The position numbers and the translations under genes are program-made. From Demequina oxidasica (GTDB lineage: Bacteria; Actinomycetota; Actinomycetes; Actinomycetales; Demequinaceae): a stretch of 64,000 nucleotides of DNA. The stretch lies in contig NZ_BBRE01000001.1 in the NCBI RefSeq assembly GCF_000975115.1, positions 1,145,322 through 1,209,321 on the forward strand, read 5' to 3'. The notes under the pieces are model-generated. The model was not told where the DNA came from. It did not search any database and saw nothing but the letters and a program-made list of their open reading frames with translations. Below, piece after piece: positions 35,429 through 44,193 of the stretch (within the stretch, counting starts at the first letter, position 1; the number at the start of each line of letters is the position of its first letter).

Positions 35429-35637
35429 GTCACTCTCCGCGCAGCGCGGATTGCGCTGACGGCGTGCTGTCGCGATGGCGCACGTGTGAACGCGGCTGTC
35501 CGATTGCCCCCAAATGTCACGTCTTTGCAACAAAGATGACACCGATGTCAAATACCGCTTGACATCGGTGTCATAGCGCCCCATGATGGGAATCGCTGTT
35601 CCAATGACAACGATGACATGCCTCGATGAGGAGGGTG
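35429..35637. promoter_or_regulatory. Promoter/operator region of the sugar-locus LacI gene
   Basis: Two 14-base palindromes, TGACACCGATGTCA (35537-35550) and its reverse complement TGACATCGGTGTCA (35560-35573), are separated by 9 bases. TTGACA of the second overlaps a likely -35 box. A degenerate third copy, TGACAACGATGACA, lies at 35605-35618. The first 100 bases hold nothing recognisable. Confidence 0.75.
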
Positions 35638-35721
35638 ATGAAGATGCTCGCAACTGGCTCACAGTCGGCATGTGCAACCGTCATCCTCGCTGCGGATGCG
35701 AACCCGGGGGCGGCATCGTGA
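35638..35721 (+). CDS. Possible 27-residue leader peptide coupled to the LacI start
   Basis: ATG 35638 follows a strong GAGGAGG ribosome site at 3 bases. The frame runs 27 codons and its TGA overlaps the GTG start of the LacI gene as GTGA. The LacI start itself has no good ribosome site, so the small frame may serve for translational coupling. No sequence family is recognised. Confidence 0.45.
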   Translation: MKMLATGSQSACATVILAADANPGAAS

Positions 35722-36773
35722 AGAGCCACAAGGAACCCATCTTGCGAGACGTCGCCATGATGGCCGAGGTCTCCATCAAGACCGCCTCACGGGTGCTTAA
35801 CAACGACCCGAGCGTCGCCCCGCTTACTCGCGCCAAGGTGCTTGAGGCCATGCGGGAGCTCGACTACCGTCCAGACCCGGCAGCCCGCTCGCTTCGCGCC
35901 GGCCGCGATCGCAGTGTGGGGGTAGTCGTCGAGGGAATCGGCGATGTGTTCGTGGCCTCGTTGGTCGCCAGCATCGAATCCCGCTTGTCGGACGCGGGAT
36001 ATCAAGTGCTCATCACCTCCAGTCACCGCGACGTGAGCCGCGAGCGAGCCATCGTCCAGGACTTCCAGCAGCGTCGTTGCGCTGGGGTCATTGTGATGCC
36101 GTGCACCGAAGACAGCCTCGTGGGCCTGCGCCTGGGAGACCTGCCCGTGGTGTTCGTCGACAGAGTCGGCGAGTTTCCTGGCTCGCAGTCCGTGGTCTCG
36201 GATGACTTTGGCCTTGCCCGTATTGCCGGGAAGCACCTCACGAGCCACGGGCATCGCCGCATCGCAATCGTGAGTGACTCGCAGTCCGTGCCAACCACCC
36301 GAGACCGTCACGCAGGCTTCCGGCAGGCCATGGAGGACGGCGGGATCACTTTTGATCCCGACTTGGTGCGTGATGACTGCCTGGATGAGAGCTACGTACG
36401 CGACGCCATCAACCAACTGTTTGCGCTTGACCAACCCCCTACAGCCCTGATTGCGACCAACACCCGTCTGTCCATCGGTGTAGTACCCGCCCTGCACTTA
36501 GTGGGACGTACGGACACGGCATTCCTCGCATTCGGAGACTTCCCCATGGCGGAGAGTCTCACGCCTGCCATTACGGCAATCGACCACTCGCCCCACCGGC
36601 TGGGTCAGATTGCGGCGGAAACGCTGTTGGCCCGGCTCAAGCCGGGAGCACTCGACGTCTCCACGGAGCCGATCGTGGTTCCGGCGGGCTTGATTGTGCG
36701 CGGTTCCGGCGAATTGCCGCCGCGCCCCACAACTCAGAACTCAAGCGCCGCGATACCCGCGCGCGCTACCTAG
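35718..36773 (+). CDS. LacI-family regulator of the sugar/polyol locus
   Basis: The 351-residue protein has a LacI helix-turn-helix (ILRDVAMMAEVSIKTASRVLNN) and hinge (RSLRAGRDRSVGVV), then a periplasmic-binding-like effector domain. The GTG at 35718 places the HTH at the N-terminus as usual; the upstream 27-codon frame overlaps it. It is the nearest candidate to bind the TGACA(C/T)CG(A/G)TGTCA operators at its own promoter and at 44098-44134, so it would govern the whole locus. The inducer is unknown. Confidence 0.9.
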   Translation: MKSHKEPILRDVAMMAEVSIKTASRVLNNDPSVAPLTRAKVLEAMRELDYRPDPAARSLRAGRDRSVGVVVEGIGDVFVASLVASIESRLSDAGYQVLITSSHRDVSRERAIVQDFQQRRCAGVIVMPCTEDSLVGLRLGDLPVVFVDRVGEFPGSQSVVSDDFGLARIAGKHLTSHGHRRIAIVSDSQSVPTTRDRHAGFRQAMEDGGITFDPDLVRDDCLDESYVRDAINQLFALDQPPTALIATNTRLSIGVVPALHLVGRTDTAFLAFGDFPMAESLTPAITAIDHSPHRLGQIAAETLLARLKPGALDVSTEPIVVPAGLIVRGSGELPPRPTTQNSSAAIPARAT

Positions 36774-36803
36774 AACATCTGGCGAATCGACAAAGGAGTG
36801 GAC

Positions 36804-36845
36804 ATGACCAGTGCGGCAAGAACCTCAGGAAGGGGTCAACGATGA
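36804..36845 (+). CDS. Possible 13-residue leader peptide before the ABC ATPase gene
   Basis: ATG 36804 follows AAAGGAG at 5 bases. The frame encodes MTSAARTSGRGQR and its TGA overlaps the ATPase ATG as ATGA. It is too short for a protein family and may act as a translational leader. Confidence 0.35.
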   Translation: MTSAARTSGRGQR

Positions 36846-37606
36846 CAACACCAATCTACGAAGCGCGAGACATTTCACGCTCATACGGATCGGTACGTGC
36901 GCTAGAGGGCGCCAACTTCGATGTGTATCCGGGCGAGATCTCGGCACTCATCGGTGACAACGGTGCGGGTAAATCTACGCTCGTCCGCATCCTGTCCGGG
37001 GCCGAGCAGCCAAACGGTGGTCAGATTCTGTTCAACGGCGAGCCCATTCAACTCGAGACTCCGACTGATGCTCGAAGCCGTGGCATTGAGACGGTGTTCC
37101 AGGACCTCGCTCTGGCAAACCACCTTGACCCCATTCAGAACATGTATCTGGGACGCGAGCTCATGAAGCCGGGCGTCATGGGTGCGCTCGGATTCATGCA
37201 GCGCTCCGCCATGAAGAACGAGGGCAAGCGCGCGTTCTCCGAACTGGGCGCTACGGTGCGTAACTTCTCCGGGCCAGTCGGCGGAATGTCCGGTGGACAG
37301 CGTCAGGCCATCGCCGTGGCGCGTGCCGCAGCGTGGGCCAGCGAAGTGATCTTCCTCGACGAGCCCACGGCCGCACTAGGTGTGGTTCAGACCAAAGGCG
37401 TCATGGACCTCATCCGCCGCATCCGTGACAAGGGAATCGCCGTCGTGCTCATCAGCCACTCCATGCCGCACGTACTCGACGTCGCGGATCGCGTGCACGT
37501 CTTGCGTCATGGCAAGCGAGTGGCCGTCATGGACGCAAAGAGCACGAACGTCGAGGAGCTCGTGGGAGCCATGACCGGCGCCCTCGATGGAAAGGAAGCA
37601 GCATGA
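36842..37606 (+). CDS. Ribose-type ABC importer ATPase (single ATPase domain)
   Basis: The 254-residue protein has Walker A GDNGAGKST, signature MSGGQRQAIAVARA and Walker B VIFLDEPTAAL. It belongs with RbsA-type sugar importers but has one ATPase domain rather than two, like FrcA-type proteins, so it would work as a homodimer. It powers the permease encoded next, which it overlaps by ATGA. Confidence 0.93.
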   Translation: MTTPIYEARDISRSYGSVRALEGANFDVYPGEISALIGDNGAGKSTLVRILSGAEQPNGGQILFNGEPIQLETPTDARSRGIETVFQDLALANHLDPIQNMYLGRELMKPGVMGALGFMQRSAMKNEGKRAFSELGATVRNFSGPVGGMSGGQRQAIAVARAAAWASEVIFLDEPTAALGVVQTKGVMDLIRRIRDKGIAVVLISHSMPHVLDVADRVHVLRHGKRVAVMDAKSTNVEELVGAMTGALDGKEAA

Positions 37607-38712
37607 GCCTCGAAACCGAAGACACGGTCAAGCTCCGCGAGACCGAAGACAGCGTGATCCGACAGCCGTTCACGTCCCGCCTTGGCGACGCGATCAAGTC
37701 GCAGGCAATGCAGATTGTGTTGGTCTGGTTGGCGATCGTGGTGATCTTCTCGGTGCTGAGCCCCGACGCCTTCCTGTCTGTTTCCAACTTCCGCAACATC
37801 GCGATCAGCGTTTCGATCCTCGCGATTCTGGGTGTGGGCACCACATTCATCATCGTCACCGGCGGCATCGACCTCTCCATGGGCTCAGTACTCGTCTTCA
37901 GCGGCGTGGTCGCGTCCATGGTGATGGAGAACGTGGGGACGGGACAAGGGTGGGGCGTCGCCCTCCTGGGCATCATCGCGGCCCTCGCGTCTGGTCTCGC
38001 TTGGGGGCTACTGAACGGGTTCCTTGTCGCCAAGGCCAAGGTGCCTCCGATGATCGTGACACTTGGTACCTTCGGCGCGGCATTGGGCCTGTCCCAGGTC
38101 CTCACCGGCGGCATCGACCTGAGGGCGTCGCCAGATGTCCTGGTCGACACGGTCGGCTTTGGAAGCCTGTTTGGGGTCCCCAGCCTCGTCATCATCGCCA
38201 CCACCGTGGTGATCATCGGCATCATCTTGCTGAACCACACGCGCTTTGGTCTGCGTACGTCCGCCGTTGGCTCCAACGCCGAGGCTTGCCGACGCGTAGG
38301 CATCAACGTTGACCGACAGCTCATCAAGGTCTATGCCTTCGCGGGACTCCTTGCGGGTCTTGCCGGGGTGCTGAACCTGTCGTTCTTCCGCTCCACCACG
38401 ATCGCCGGCCACAGCCTCACCAACCTGGATGTCATCGCGGGTGTCGTCATCGGTGGAACGAGCCTCTTTGGCGGCATCGGCACCGTATTCGGAACGCTGG
38501 TCGGACTCTTTATCCCCGCCACGCTGCGCAACGGCTTCGTGATTCTAGGCGTCGAGCCCTACTGGCAGCAGGTAGTCGTGGGGGCCTTCCTCGTTGGCGC
38601 CGTCTACGTCGACCAGACACGAAGAGCCGCGAGTTCCCGGGGCACCACTCGAACATCTCTGTATTCAAGAATTTCTCACCGCAATCGCAACACCAACCGA
38701 AGGGAAAGTTAG
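37603..38712 (+). CDS. Ribose-type ABC importer permease (RbsC family)
   Basis: The 369-residue protein has about ten membrane segments and the family motif VTGGIDLSMGSVL. A hydrophilic N-terminus of about 30 residues precedes the first segment. Two copies would form the channel with the ATPase and binding protein. The C-terminus ends in a basic tail. It is followed after 2 bases by the binding-protein gene. Confidence 0.93.
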   Translation: MSLETEDTVKLRETEDSVIRQPFTSRLGDAIKSQAMQIVLVWLAIVVIFSVLSPDAFLSVSNFRNIAISVSILAILGVGTTFIIVTGGIDLSMGSVLVFSGVVASMVMENVGTGQGWGVALLGIIAALASGLAWGLLNGFLVAKAKVPPMIVTLGTFGAALGLSQVLTGGIDLRASPDVLVDTVGFGSLFGVPSLVIIATTVVIIGIILLNHTRFGLRTSAVGSNAEACRRVGINVDRQLIKVYAFAGLLAGLAGVLNLSFFRSTTIAGHSLTNLDVIAGVVIGGTSLFGGIGTVFGTLVGLFIPATLRNGFVILGVEPYWQQVVVGAFLVGAVYVDQTRRAASSRGTTRTSLYSRISHRNRNTNRRES

Positions 38713-38714
38713 AA

Positions 38715-39740
38715 ATGCGTCACAACACCACCATCAAGGTAGCTTCCGTGGCTGCCGCAATGGCGTTCACACTAGCTGCTTGCTCAACGTCGAGCGAGAC
38801 TGAATCGGAGTCCACCGACTCCGCCGCAAGTAGCTCCAGCGCTGAGGCTGGTTCGTCAACCGATGAGCTCAGTGTCGCCTTTATCCAGGGCGTCATTGGC
38901 GACAACTTCTACATCTCGATGGAATGTGGCGTGCGCGCTGCAGCTGAGGACCTTGGCGGCATCGATGTCAGTGTCCAGGGTGGCCAGAAGTGGGACCCCG
39001 CGCTTCAGCAGCCCATCGTCGCCTCCGTCATGGCAACCAGCCCTGACGCAATCCTGATCGCGCCGAACGACATCTCGGCACTGCAGCGCCCGCTTGAAGA
39101 GGCCGCTGAGGGCAGCGAGATCGTCCTCGTCGACACCACAGTCGAGGACCCCTCCTTCGCGGTCTCCGAGATTGCCTCGGACAACGTGGGCGGCGGCGCG
39201 GCAGCGTTCGCAGCCATCAAGGAGATGGTGCCCGACGGCGGTCAGGTGCTCGTCATCGACAATCAGCCCGGAATCTCGACCTCGGACGCTCGCGTCCAGG
39301 GCTTCGAGGAAGCGGTCAACGCTGACGACTCATTCGAGTACGTGGGCGTGCAGTACGCCAAGAACGAGCCGGCAAAGGCTGCTGAGATCGTCACCTCGAC
39401 GCTCCAGCGTTACCCCGACCTCAAGGCCATCTTCGCCACCAACATCTTCAGCGCTGAAGGTGCCGCTACCGGCATCGAGCAGGCTGGCGTTGCCGGTGAA
39501 GTGCAGGTTGTCGGCTTTGACGCCGGCCCCGCACAGGTTGAGGCACTCGAGGACGGCACCGTCCAGGCTCTGATCGCTCAGCAGCCCTACCAGATCGGTT
39601 ACCAGGGCGTCGAGCAGGCAGTCGCGGCCCTTAAGGGCGAGCCTACCGAGGCGAAGATCCAGACCGGATTCTCGATCATCACCAAGGAAACCCTTGGAAC
39701 GGAAGAAGGCCAGGCGGCGCTCTACGCGTCCACCTGCTAG
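38715..39740 (+). CDS. Ribose-type sugar-binding lipoprotein
   Basis: The 341-residue protein has a lipoprotein signal (MRHNTTIKVASVAAA, lipobox LAAC near residue 22), a Ser/Thr/Glu-rich linker and a periplasmic-binding domain of the RbsB class starting at LSVAFIQGVIGDNFYISME. It determines which sugar or polyol enters the pathway. The ligand cannot be read from the sequence. It is followed by a strong hairpin, as often happens behind highly expressed binding proteins. Confidence 0.92.
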   Translation: MRHNTTIKVASVAAAMAFTLAACSTSSETESESTDSAASSSSAEAGSSTDELSVAFIQGVIGDNFYISMECGVRAAAEDLGGIDVSVQGGQKWDPALQQPIVASVMATSPDAILIAPNDISALQRPLEEAAEGSEIVLVDTTVEDPSFAVSEIASDNVGGGAAAFAAIKEMVPDGGQVLVIDNQPGISTSDARVQGFEEAVNADDSFEYVGVQYAKNEPAKAAEIVTSTLQRYPDLKAIFATNIFSAEGAATGIEQAGVAGEVQVVGFDAGPAQVEALEDGTVQALIAQQPYQIGYQGVEQAVAALKGEPTEAKIQTGFSIITKETLGTEEGQAALYASTC

Positions 39741-39756
39741 TTCAACCACGCACCAC

Positions 39757-39792
39757 GGTGGTCCTCCCGGCAACACGCCCGGGAGGACCACC
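39757..39792 (+). terminator. Hairpin after the binding-protein gene
   Basis: A 14-base perfect stem, GGTGGTCCTCCCGG with CCGGGAGGACCACC, is followed by a C-run rather than T-run. It may be a partial terminator or an mRNA-stabilising hairpin inside the operon. Confidence 0.65.
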
Positions 39793-39860
39793 CCCCCCGG
39801 GCGGCGACGACAAGAGCGCGCGCCCAGTAAGACCCCCACCACACCTGAGAAGGGATCGCC

Positions 39861-41225
39861 ATGCCCGCACACTTCGTAGCCGGCCTCGATTTGGGTAGTA
39901 CCGGCGTCAAGATTTTGGTCCTTGATCACGCGGGCGCAGAGGTGCTCGTGGAGCAGCGGCCCACGCCTTGGGTCACCGGCCCGGGTGGCACCACTGAGCT
40001 CGAATCGGCAGCACTAATGGCTGCTGTGAGTTCACTCCTCGAGACGGCGGCCGATGCTGTGGCTCGGCACGCAGGAGACGCGGGGGCTCGTATCTCCTCC
40101 ATTGCGGTCTCGGGCATGGGTGAGACGGGGTACCTGGTCGACGGTAATGCCAAGGCGGTAGCTCCGGCCTTCGCCTGGTTTGACCCTCGCGGCACCGAGC
40201 AAGTCGCCGCAATGCCGCGGGACTTGCGAGCGGACTTTGCTGGCCGGACGGGCCTGCCGCTTGGCGCCCAGGTATCCGTGGCGAAAATACTCTTCTTGCG
40301 CGACCGTGGACTCGACCTTGCCAACTTGCGCTGGCTCAATCTCCCCGAATTCGTCGCTTCCGAACTTGGTGCCCAGCCAGCATCGGAAATGTCCCTCGCG
40401 TCCCGTACGGGGCTGCTCGACCAGGACACTGGCCGCGCATGGCCGGAGATGCTCGCCTACCTGGGGGTCGCCGAGTCGTTCGTGCCGCCTTTGGTGCCGG
40501 CAGGGGCGAGTCTCGGCTTCGCGGAACGGGACTGGATTCCCGCCGTCATTCGTGGCGCGGCCGTGACCGTCGCAGGCCACGATCACTTGGTGGCCGCGGT
40601 GTCTGGCGGAACCATCCCCGGGTCTCAGTACCAGGTGTCGATGGGAACGGCCGAGGTGATTCTGCGGGTGCTGGACGAGCCGCCGTCGCGTGCAGCGCGC
40701 GAACGTCTGGCGGAGTACCTCATCAACTGTGTCCGGCACGTCGTAGACGGCCAGTTCGTGCTCGTGGCCGGGGTCAAGACCGGTCTACTGATGCGACGCA
40801 GCCTCCACCTCTTTGGCATCAGCGACTCGCAGGGTAGGGAAGAGCTTGACCGCCAGGTCTGCGCTTTGCCCCCCGGAGGCTACCTGCCGGCAGGTTCCAT
40901 CGTGGTGAAGGGGGCTCGCAATGACGACGGCGTGCTGTCGCTCACGATTCCCGCGGACGGGGTGACTCCGCCCGAGGTGTTCCGGGCAGTGCTCCTGCAC
41001 GGCAACGACGAGATCGAAGTCTTGCTGGAGGCGATGAACCGCGAGGTTCCCCCCGCAACGTCCACCTTGCTTTCGGGCGGCTGGGGCGCGATGGAAAGCG
41101 TCCGCAAGGCCCGTACCCAGGTCCTGCCCAACCTGCGGGTTTCCGCGCGTTCGCAGGACACCGCCTTTGGCGCAGCGATGGCGGCGAGTGCCCTATTGGA
41201 GACCGCCGCGGCCAACTCGCACTGA
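39861..41225 (+). CDS. FGGY-family carbohydrate kinase
   Basis: The 454-residue kinase has the phosphate-binding start AGLDLGSTGVKILV, ISSIAVSGMGETG, and the C-terminal ATP-binding motif TLLSGGWGAMES. FGGY kinases phosphorylate ketoses, polyols and related sugars. The central GHDHLVAAVSGG element aligns with the GxxD catalytic Asp region of the family. The substrate is probably the ketose made by the dehydrogenases or isomerase of this locus, but that is inference. GAGAAGGGA precedes the start. Confidence 0.88.
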   Translation: MPAHFVAGLDLGSTGVKILVLDHAGAEVLVEQRPTPWVTGPGGTTELESAALMAAVSSLLETAADAVARHAGDAGARISSIAVSGMGETGYLVDGNAKAVAPAFAWFDPRGTEQVAAMPRDLRADFAGRTGLPLGAQVSVAKILFLRDRGLDLANLRWLNLPEFVASELGAQPASEMSLASRTGLLDQDTGRAWPEMLAYLGVAESFVPPLVPAGASLGFAERDWIPAVIRGAAVTVAGHDHLVAAVSGGTIPGSQYQVSMGTAEVILRVLDEPPSRAARERLAEYLINCVRHVVDGQFVLVAGVKTGLLMRRSLHLFGISDSQGREELDRQVCALPPGGYLPAGSIVVKGARNDDGVLSLTIPADGVTPPEVFRAVLLHGNDEIEVLLEAMNREVPPATSTLLSGGWGAMESVRKARTQVLPNLRVSARSQDTAFGAAMAASALLETAAANSH

Positions 41226-41277
41226 GTGCAGTTGGCATGACACCAAGACCTGACCCCACTACTAAATGGAGATAACC

Positions 41278-42165
41278 ATGGCTAGGAATGAACTAAACAC
41301 TCGGGAGAAGCGCGCAATGGCCGCCATCTCGACGGCATCCGGCAACATGCTCATCGTCGCGGCGGACCAGCGCAACGGAATGAAGGCTGTCATGACGGAT
41401 GGCCCCAACGGCGCAGTCACGCAAGAGGAACTCGCTGACGCCAAGGCCGACTTGGTCCGCTACCTCGGCAACGAAGCATCGGCGATCCTGCTCGACCCCG
41501 AGGTCGCGTTGCCCGCCATCCCCGACAACGGCGTGCTGACGCGCGACACTGCGTTAGTGGTCGGCATGGACGCGTCTGGCTTCGAGGAGATCGATGGTCT
41601 TCGCTTCACTCGTTTTGTTGACGGGGTCACTCCGCAGACGGTGCTGGACCTCGGCGGCGACGTCGCGAAGATGCTCTGGTACATGCGTCCAGACCGCCAG
41701 GACGCGAGTTCGCGCGTGGGTCAGGAGATTAAAGATCTCGTTTCCGCGTGCGAGGCGGCCGGCCTGCTGCTGATCGTTGAGATCCTGACGTATCGGCTTG
41801 AGGACGAGAGTGAAGAAGAGTACGCCGCCAAGCTGCCGGGCCTGATTGCCGACGCGACGCGCGTCTCAGTCGAGTGCGGCGCCAAGGTACTGAAGCTTCA
41901 GTACCCCGGATCTGCCGAGGCCTGCATCGCGGTCAACGAAGCAGCCGACGGAGTGCCGTGGGCCGTGCTGTCGGCCGGCGTTGACCACACCACGTTCATC
42001 GGGCAGGTGCGTACCGCGGTGGCGAATGGCGCCAGCGGAGCCATGGCCGGCCGTTCGTTGTGGAAGGACAGCCTGTCCGTGAGCCACGACGTCCGTGCGG
42101 AGCTGCTGACGTCTCGCGCCGTCCCGCGTCTGCGGGAATTGCAGGCTGCGGTAGACCGCGCCTAG
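41278..42165 (+). CDS. LacD/YihT-like class I aldolase
   Basis: The 295-residue protein matches the family of tagatose-1,6-bisphosphate aldolase LacD and sulfofructose-1-phosphate aldolase YihT. Shared features are NMLIVAADQRNGMK, ASAILLDPE, the Schiff-base Lys in AKVLKLQYPG, and PWAVLSAGVDHTTF followed by GASGAMAGRSLW. It should cleave a phosphorylated ketose to dihydroxyacetone phosphate and an aldehyde. The start ATG 41278 follows GGAGA at 6 bases; an upstream in-frame ATG at 41266 is part of that ribosome site. Which aldehyde is released is the key open question. Confidence 0.85.
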   Translation: MARNELNTREKRAMAAISTASGNMLIVAADQRNGMKAVMTDGPNGAVTQEELADAKADLVRYLGNEASAILLDPEVALPAIPDNGVLTRDTALVVGMDASGFEEIDGLRFTRFVDGVTPQTVLDLGGDVAKMLWYMRPDRQDASSRVGQEIKDLVSACEAAGLLLIVEILTYRLEDESEEEYAAKLPGLIADATRVSVECGAKVLKLQYPGSAEACIAVNEAADGVPWAVLSAGVDHTTFIGQVRTAVANGASGAMAGRSLWKDSLSVSHDVRAELLTSRAVPRLRELQAAVDRA

Positions 42166-42182
42166 CGCGCCGGAGATAGACC

Positions 42183-42224
42183 GTCCGCTGTCGTCGAGTT
42201 TCCCCCTACTTGGCGGCAGCGGAC
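42183..42224. terminator. Possible weak terminator between aldolase and second LacI genes
   Basis: GTCCGCTG (42183-42190) can pair with CAGCGGAC (42217-42224) across a 26-base loop between two convergent genes. The loop is long, so the call is weak. Confidence 0.35.
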
Positions 42225-43210
42225 TACTTCGTTGCTGGAGCGCTACTCGACTCGCGGATGATCAACTCAGTGGCGACTTCAACCCGGCGCGGGTACTCGC
42301 CGTCGGGGTTGTCGATGCGGTCTAGCAAACGTTGTGCGGCCAGCTCGCCAATCCGGCGTGGGTTCTGCGCCATGGCAGAAATTGCCGGGTGCAGGGCATC
42401 GGCAAGGGGGAAGTCGCCGAACGACACGATCGCCAACGGCAGGTCACGGAGAGCGGGAGCCAGGGCCATGGTGGTGCGGGGGTTGGAGGAGAAGATGGCC
42501 GTCGGAGGCTCTGGCCTCGACAGCAGCGCTGCCAGCGCCTCGCTCGTCGCCGCTGGATTTGATGCGGCGACAACTTCAAGCGCGGGGTCGTACTCCAAGC
42601 CCGCGTCCTGTATCGCCCCCCGGTAGCCCGCTTGACGGGCGCGCGTGGTGGAGACGATGGTGGTGTCACCTAAGAACGCCACGCGCCGATGCCCGAGCCC
42701 AATCAGGTGACTCACGGCCCGGTGCGCGCCACGCTCGTCATCGGACTCGATCCAGTCGACGCTCAAGTGCACTGGCTGTCGATCTACAAAAACTATGGGC
42801 AATTGCGCTGTCCACGGGGCCAAGTACGCCTGGTCATCGCTACTAGGAGCAAGCACAAAGCCCTGAAGGCGCCTGCTCAGGAGCGCCTCGACGCGTTCCT
42901 GCTCGAGTTCCTGGTCTGCAATGGACGCGACCACCGTAATCAAGTGATTGTTGGCGGCGACCGCGTCAATGCCCTGGACCAGAGCCGCGAAGAACGGATC
43001 GCTGATGTCCGGCACGGCGATTCCGATGACGGGTGAGCGGCCCTGGCGGAACGTGGAGGCCAATCCGTTGGCGACGTAGCCAAGGTCTGCGATGGCGCGT
43101 TCGACTCGTTCTCGGGTCTCGGGAGCTACCTGGGGGTCTCCTGTATGGACGCGCGACACTGTCTTAATAGACACGCCCGCCTCGCGGGCAACGTCGCGCA
43201 TGCTCACCAT
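42224..43210 (-). CDS. Second LacI-family regulator in the sugar/polyol locus
   Basis: The 328-residue protein has a LacI HTH (SMRDVAREAGVSIKTVSRVHTG) and hinge, with a full effector domain containing FGDFPLADALHPAI. ATG 43210 has GGAGG about 9 bases upstream. Its HTH is similar to that of the first regulator (both VSIKT-SRV), so either could recognise the TGACA...TGTCA operators. It is convergent to the aldolase gene and follows the SDR gene on the same strand, so it may answer to a second inducer. Confidence 0.9.
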   Translation of the reverse strand: MVSMRDVAREAGVSIKTVSRVHTGDPQVAPETRERVERAIADLGYVANGLASTFRQGRSPVIGIAVPDISDPFFAALVQGIDAVAANNHLITVVASIADQELEQERVEALLSRRLQGFVLAPSSDDQAYLAPWTAQLPIVFVDRQPVHLSVDWIESDDERGAHRAVSHLIGLGHRRVAFLGDTTIVSTTRARQAGYRGAIQDAGLEYDPALEVVAASNPAATSEALAALLSRPEPPTAIFSSNPRTTMALAPALRDLPLAIVSFGDFPLADALHPAISAMAQNPRRIGELAAQRLLDRIDNPDGEYPRRVEVATELIIRESSSAPATK

Positions 43211-43286
43211 CGGGTGCCGCCTCCTCGGATCGCTCGGCAATTGAACATTCGCGCCGGTCGCTCCCAGTGCCACTGCTGATCTTCTC

Positions 43287-44015
43287 CTAGACGGCAGTGA
43301 AGCCGCCATCGATCGGCAGGTGCGCCCCGGAAATCATTGATGCTCCGTCGCTCAGGAGAAACACTACCGGTGCGGCGATCTCATCCTGCGTCGCCCAGCG
43401 GCCTAGCGGCATTTGGGCGAGGAACGGCTCGCCGATTTCGGGACGTCCCCAGTAGAACTCCGACATCTCGGTCATCACCACGGTGGGGTGGACACTGTTG
43501 ACGCGGATGGCGTACTTGCCGAGCTCGAGTGCGCTGACGCGCGTGATGTTGTCGACCGCGGCCTTGGAGGATCCGTACGAGATGTGGTTCGCCAGGGCGA
43601 CCAGTGACGCTTGGCTCGAGATGTTGACGATCGCTCCACCGCGGCCCAATCGGATCATGGAACGCGATGTGTACTTGGTGACGAGGAGTGTGCCGCGCGC
43701 GTTGACGGACATCACCTTGTCGAATATATCGATGTCAGTCTCCATTGGGGTGGCGATCTCGCCGCCAAAACCGCCACAGTTCACCACGCCCCACACGTCC
43801 AGGTCGCCGAGCGCGTCGGCAATCTCCTCCTCTGACGTGAGGTCGAACGCCAACGTGCGGCAACCTGTGCTTGAGGCGATGGGCTCGAGACTCGCGGAGG
43901 TGCGGCCGGTGGCAATCACGTCCGCATTCGCCGCGACGAGGTGGCGCACGATTGCGCCCCCGATGCCCCCCGTGGCTCCGGTGACCAGGATGGGGCGCTG
44001 TTCAAAATCAGTCAT
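43287..44015 (-). CDS. Short-chain dehydrogenase, L-xylulose-reductase-like
   Basis: The 242-residue SDR has the cofactor motif TGATGGIGGAIV, active-site Ser in NISSQAS, and YGSSKAA with the catalytic Tyr and Lys. The segment ALELGKYAIRVNSVHPTVVMTEM and the ending SGAHLPIDGGF closely resemble dicarbonyl/L-xylulose reductases, which interconvert ketoses and polyols. It would oxidise an imported polyol or reduce a ketose. It is transcribed divergently from the P-loop kinase, across the paired operators. ATG 44015 was chosen because it starts the family sequence. Confidence 0.88.
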   Translation of the reverse strand: MTDFEQRPILVTGATGGIGGAIVRHLVAANADVIATGRTSASLEPIASSTGCRTLAFDLTSEEEIADALGDLDVWGVVNCGGFGGEIATPMETDIDIFDKVMSVNARGTLLVTKYTSRSMIRLGRGGAIVNISSQASLVALANHISYGSSKAAVDNITRVSALELGKYAIRVNSVHPTVVMTEMSEFYWGRPEIGEPFLAQMPLGRWATQDEIAAPVVFLLSDGASMISGAHLPIDGGFTAV

Positions 44016-44097
44016 GGTGATTCCCGTTCTCAAGGATGGCGGACTGGCCAACCGAATCGCTGGACAGCGCTGTCTCAATCAGTAGATTAGCCAATTA

Positions 44098-44134
44098 TGA
44101 CATCGGTGTCATATGGTGGGTGACACCGATGTCA
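44098..44134. promoter_or_regulatory. Paired LacI operators at the divergent SDR/kinase promoter
   Basis: TGACATCGGTGTCA (44098-44111) and its reverse complement TGACACCGATGTCA (44121-44134) are separated by 9 bases. They are base-for-base the same 14-mers, with the same spacing, as those in front of the LacI gene at 35718, 8.5 kb away. Confidence 0.85.
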
Positions 44135-44193
44135 TCACAGCGTAACCTTGCAATCAGTGACACCAGATAATGGGCGTATTCGAGGAGGCAAAG

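Noticed and set aside
35605-35618. Third full operator TGACAACGATGACA
   Set aside because: The right half, TGACA, is not the inverse of the left half, so it is at best a degenerate site and was not counted with the perfect pairs.
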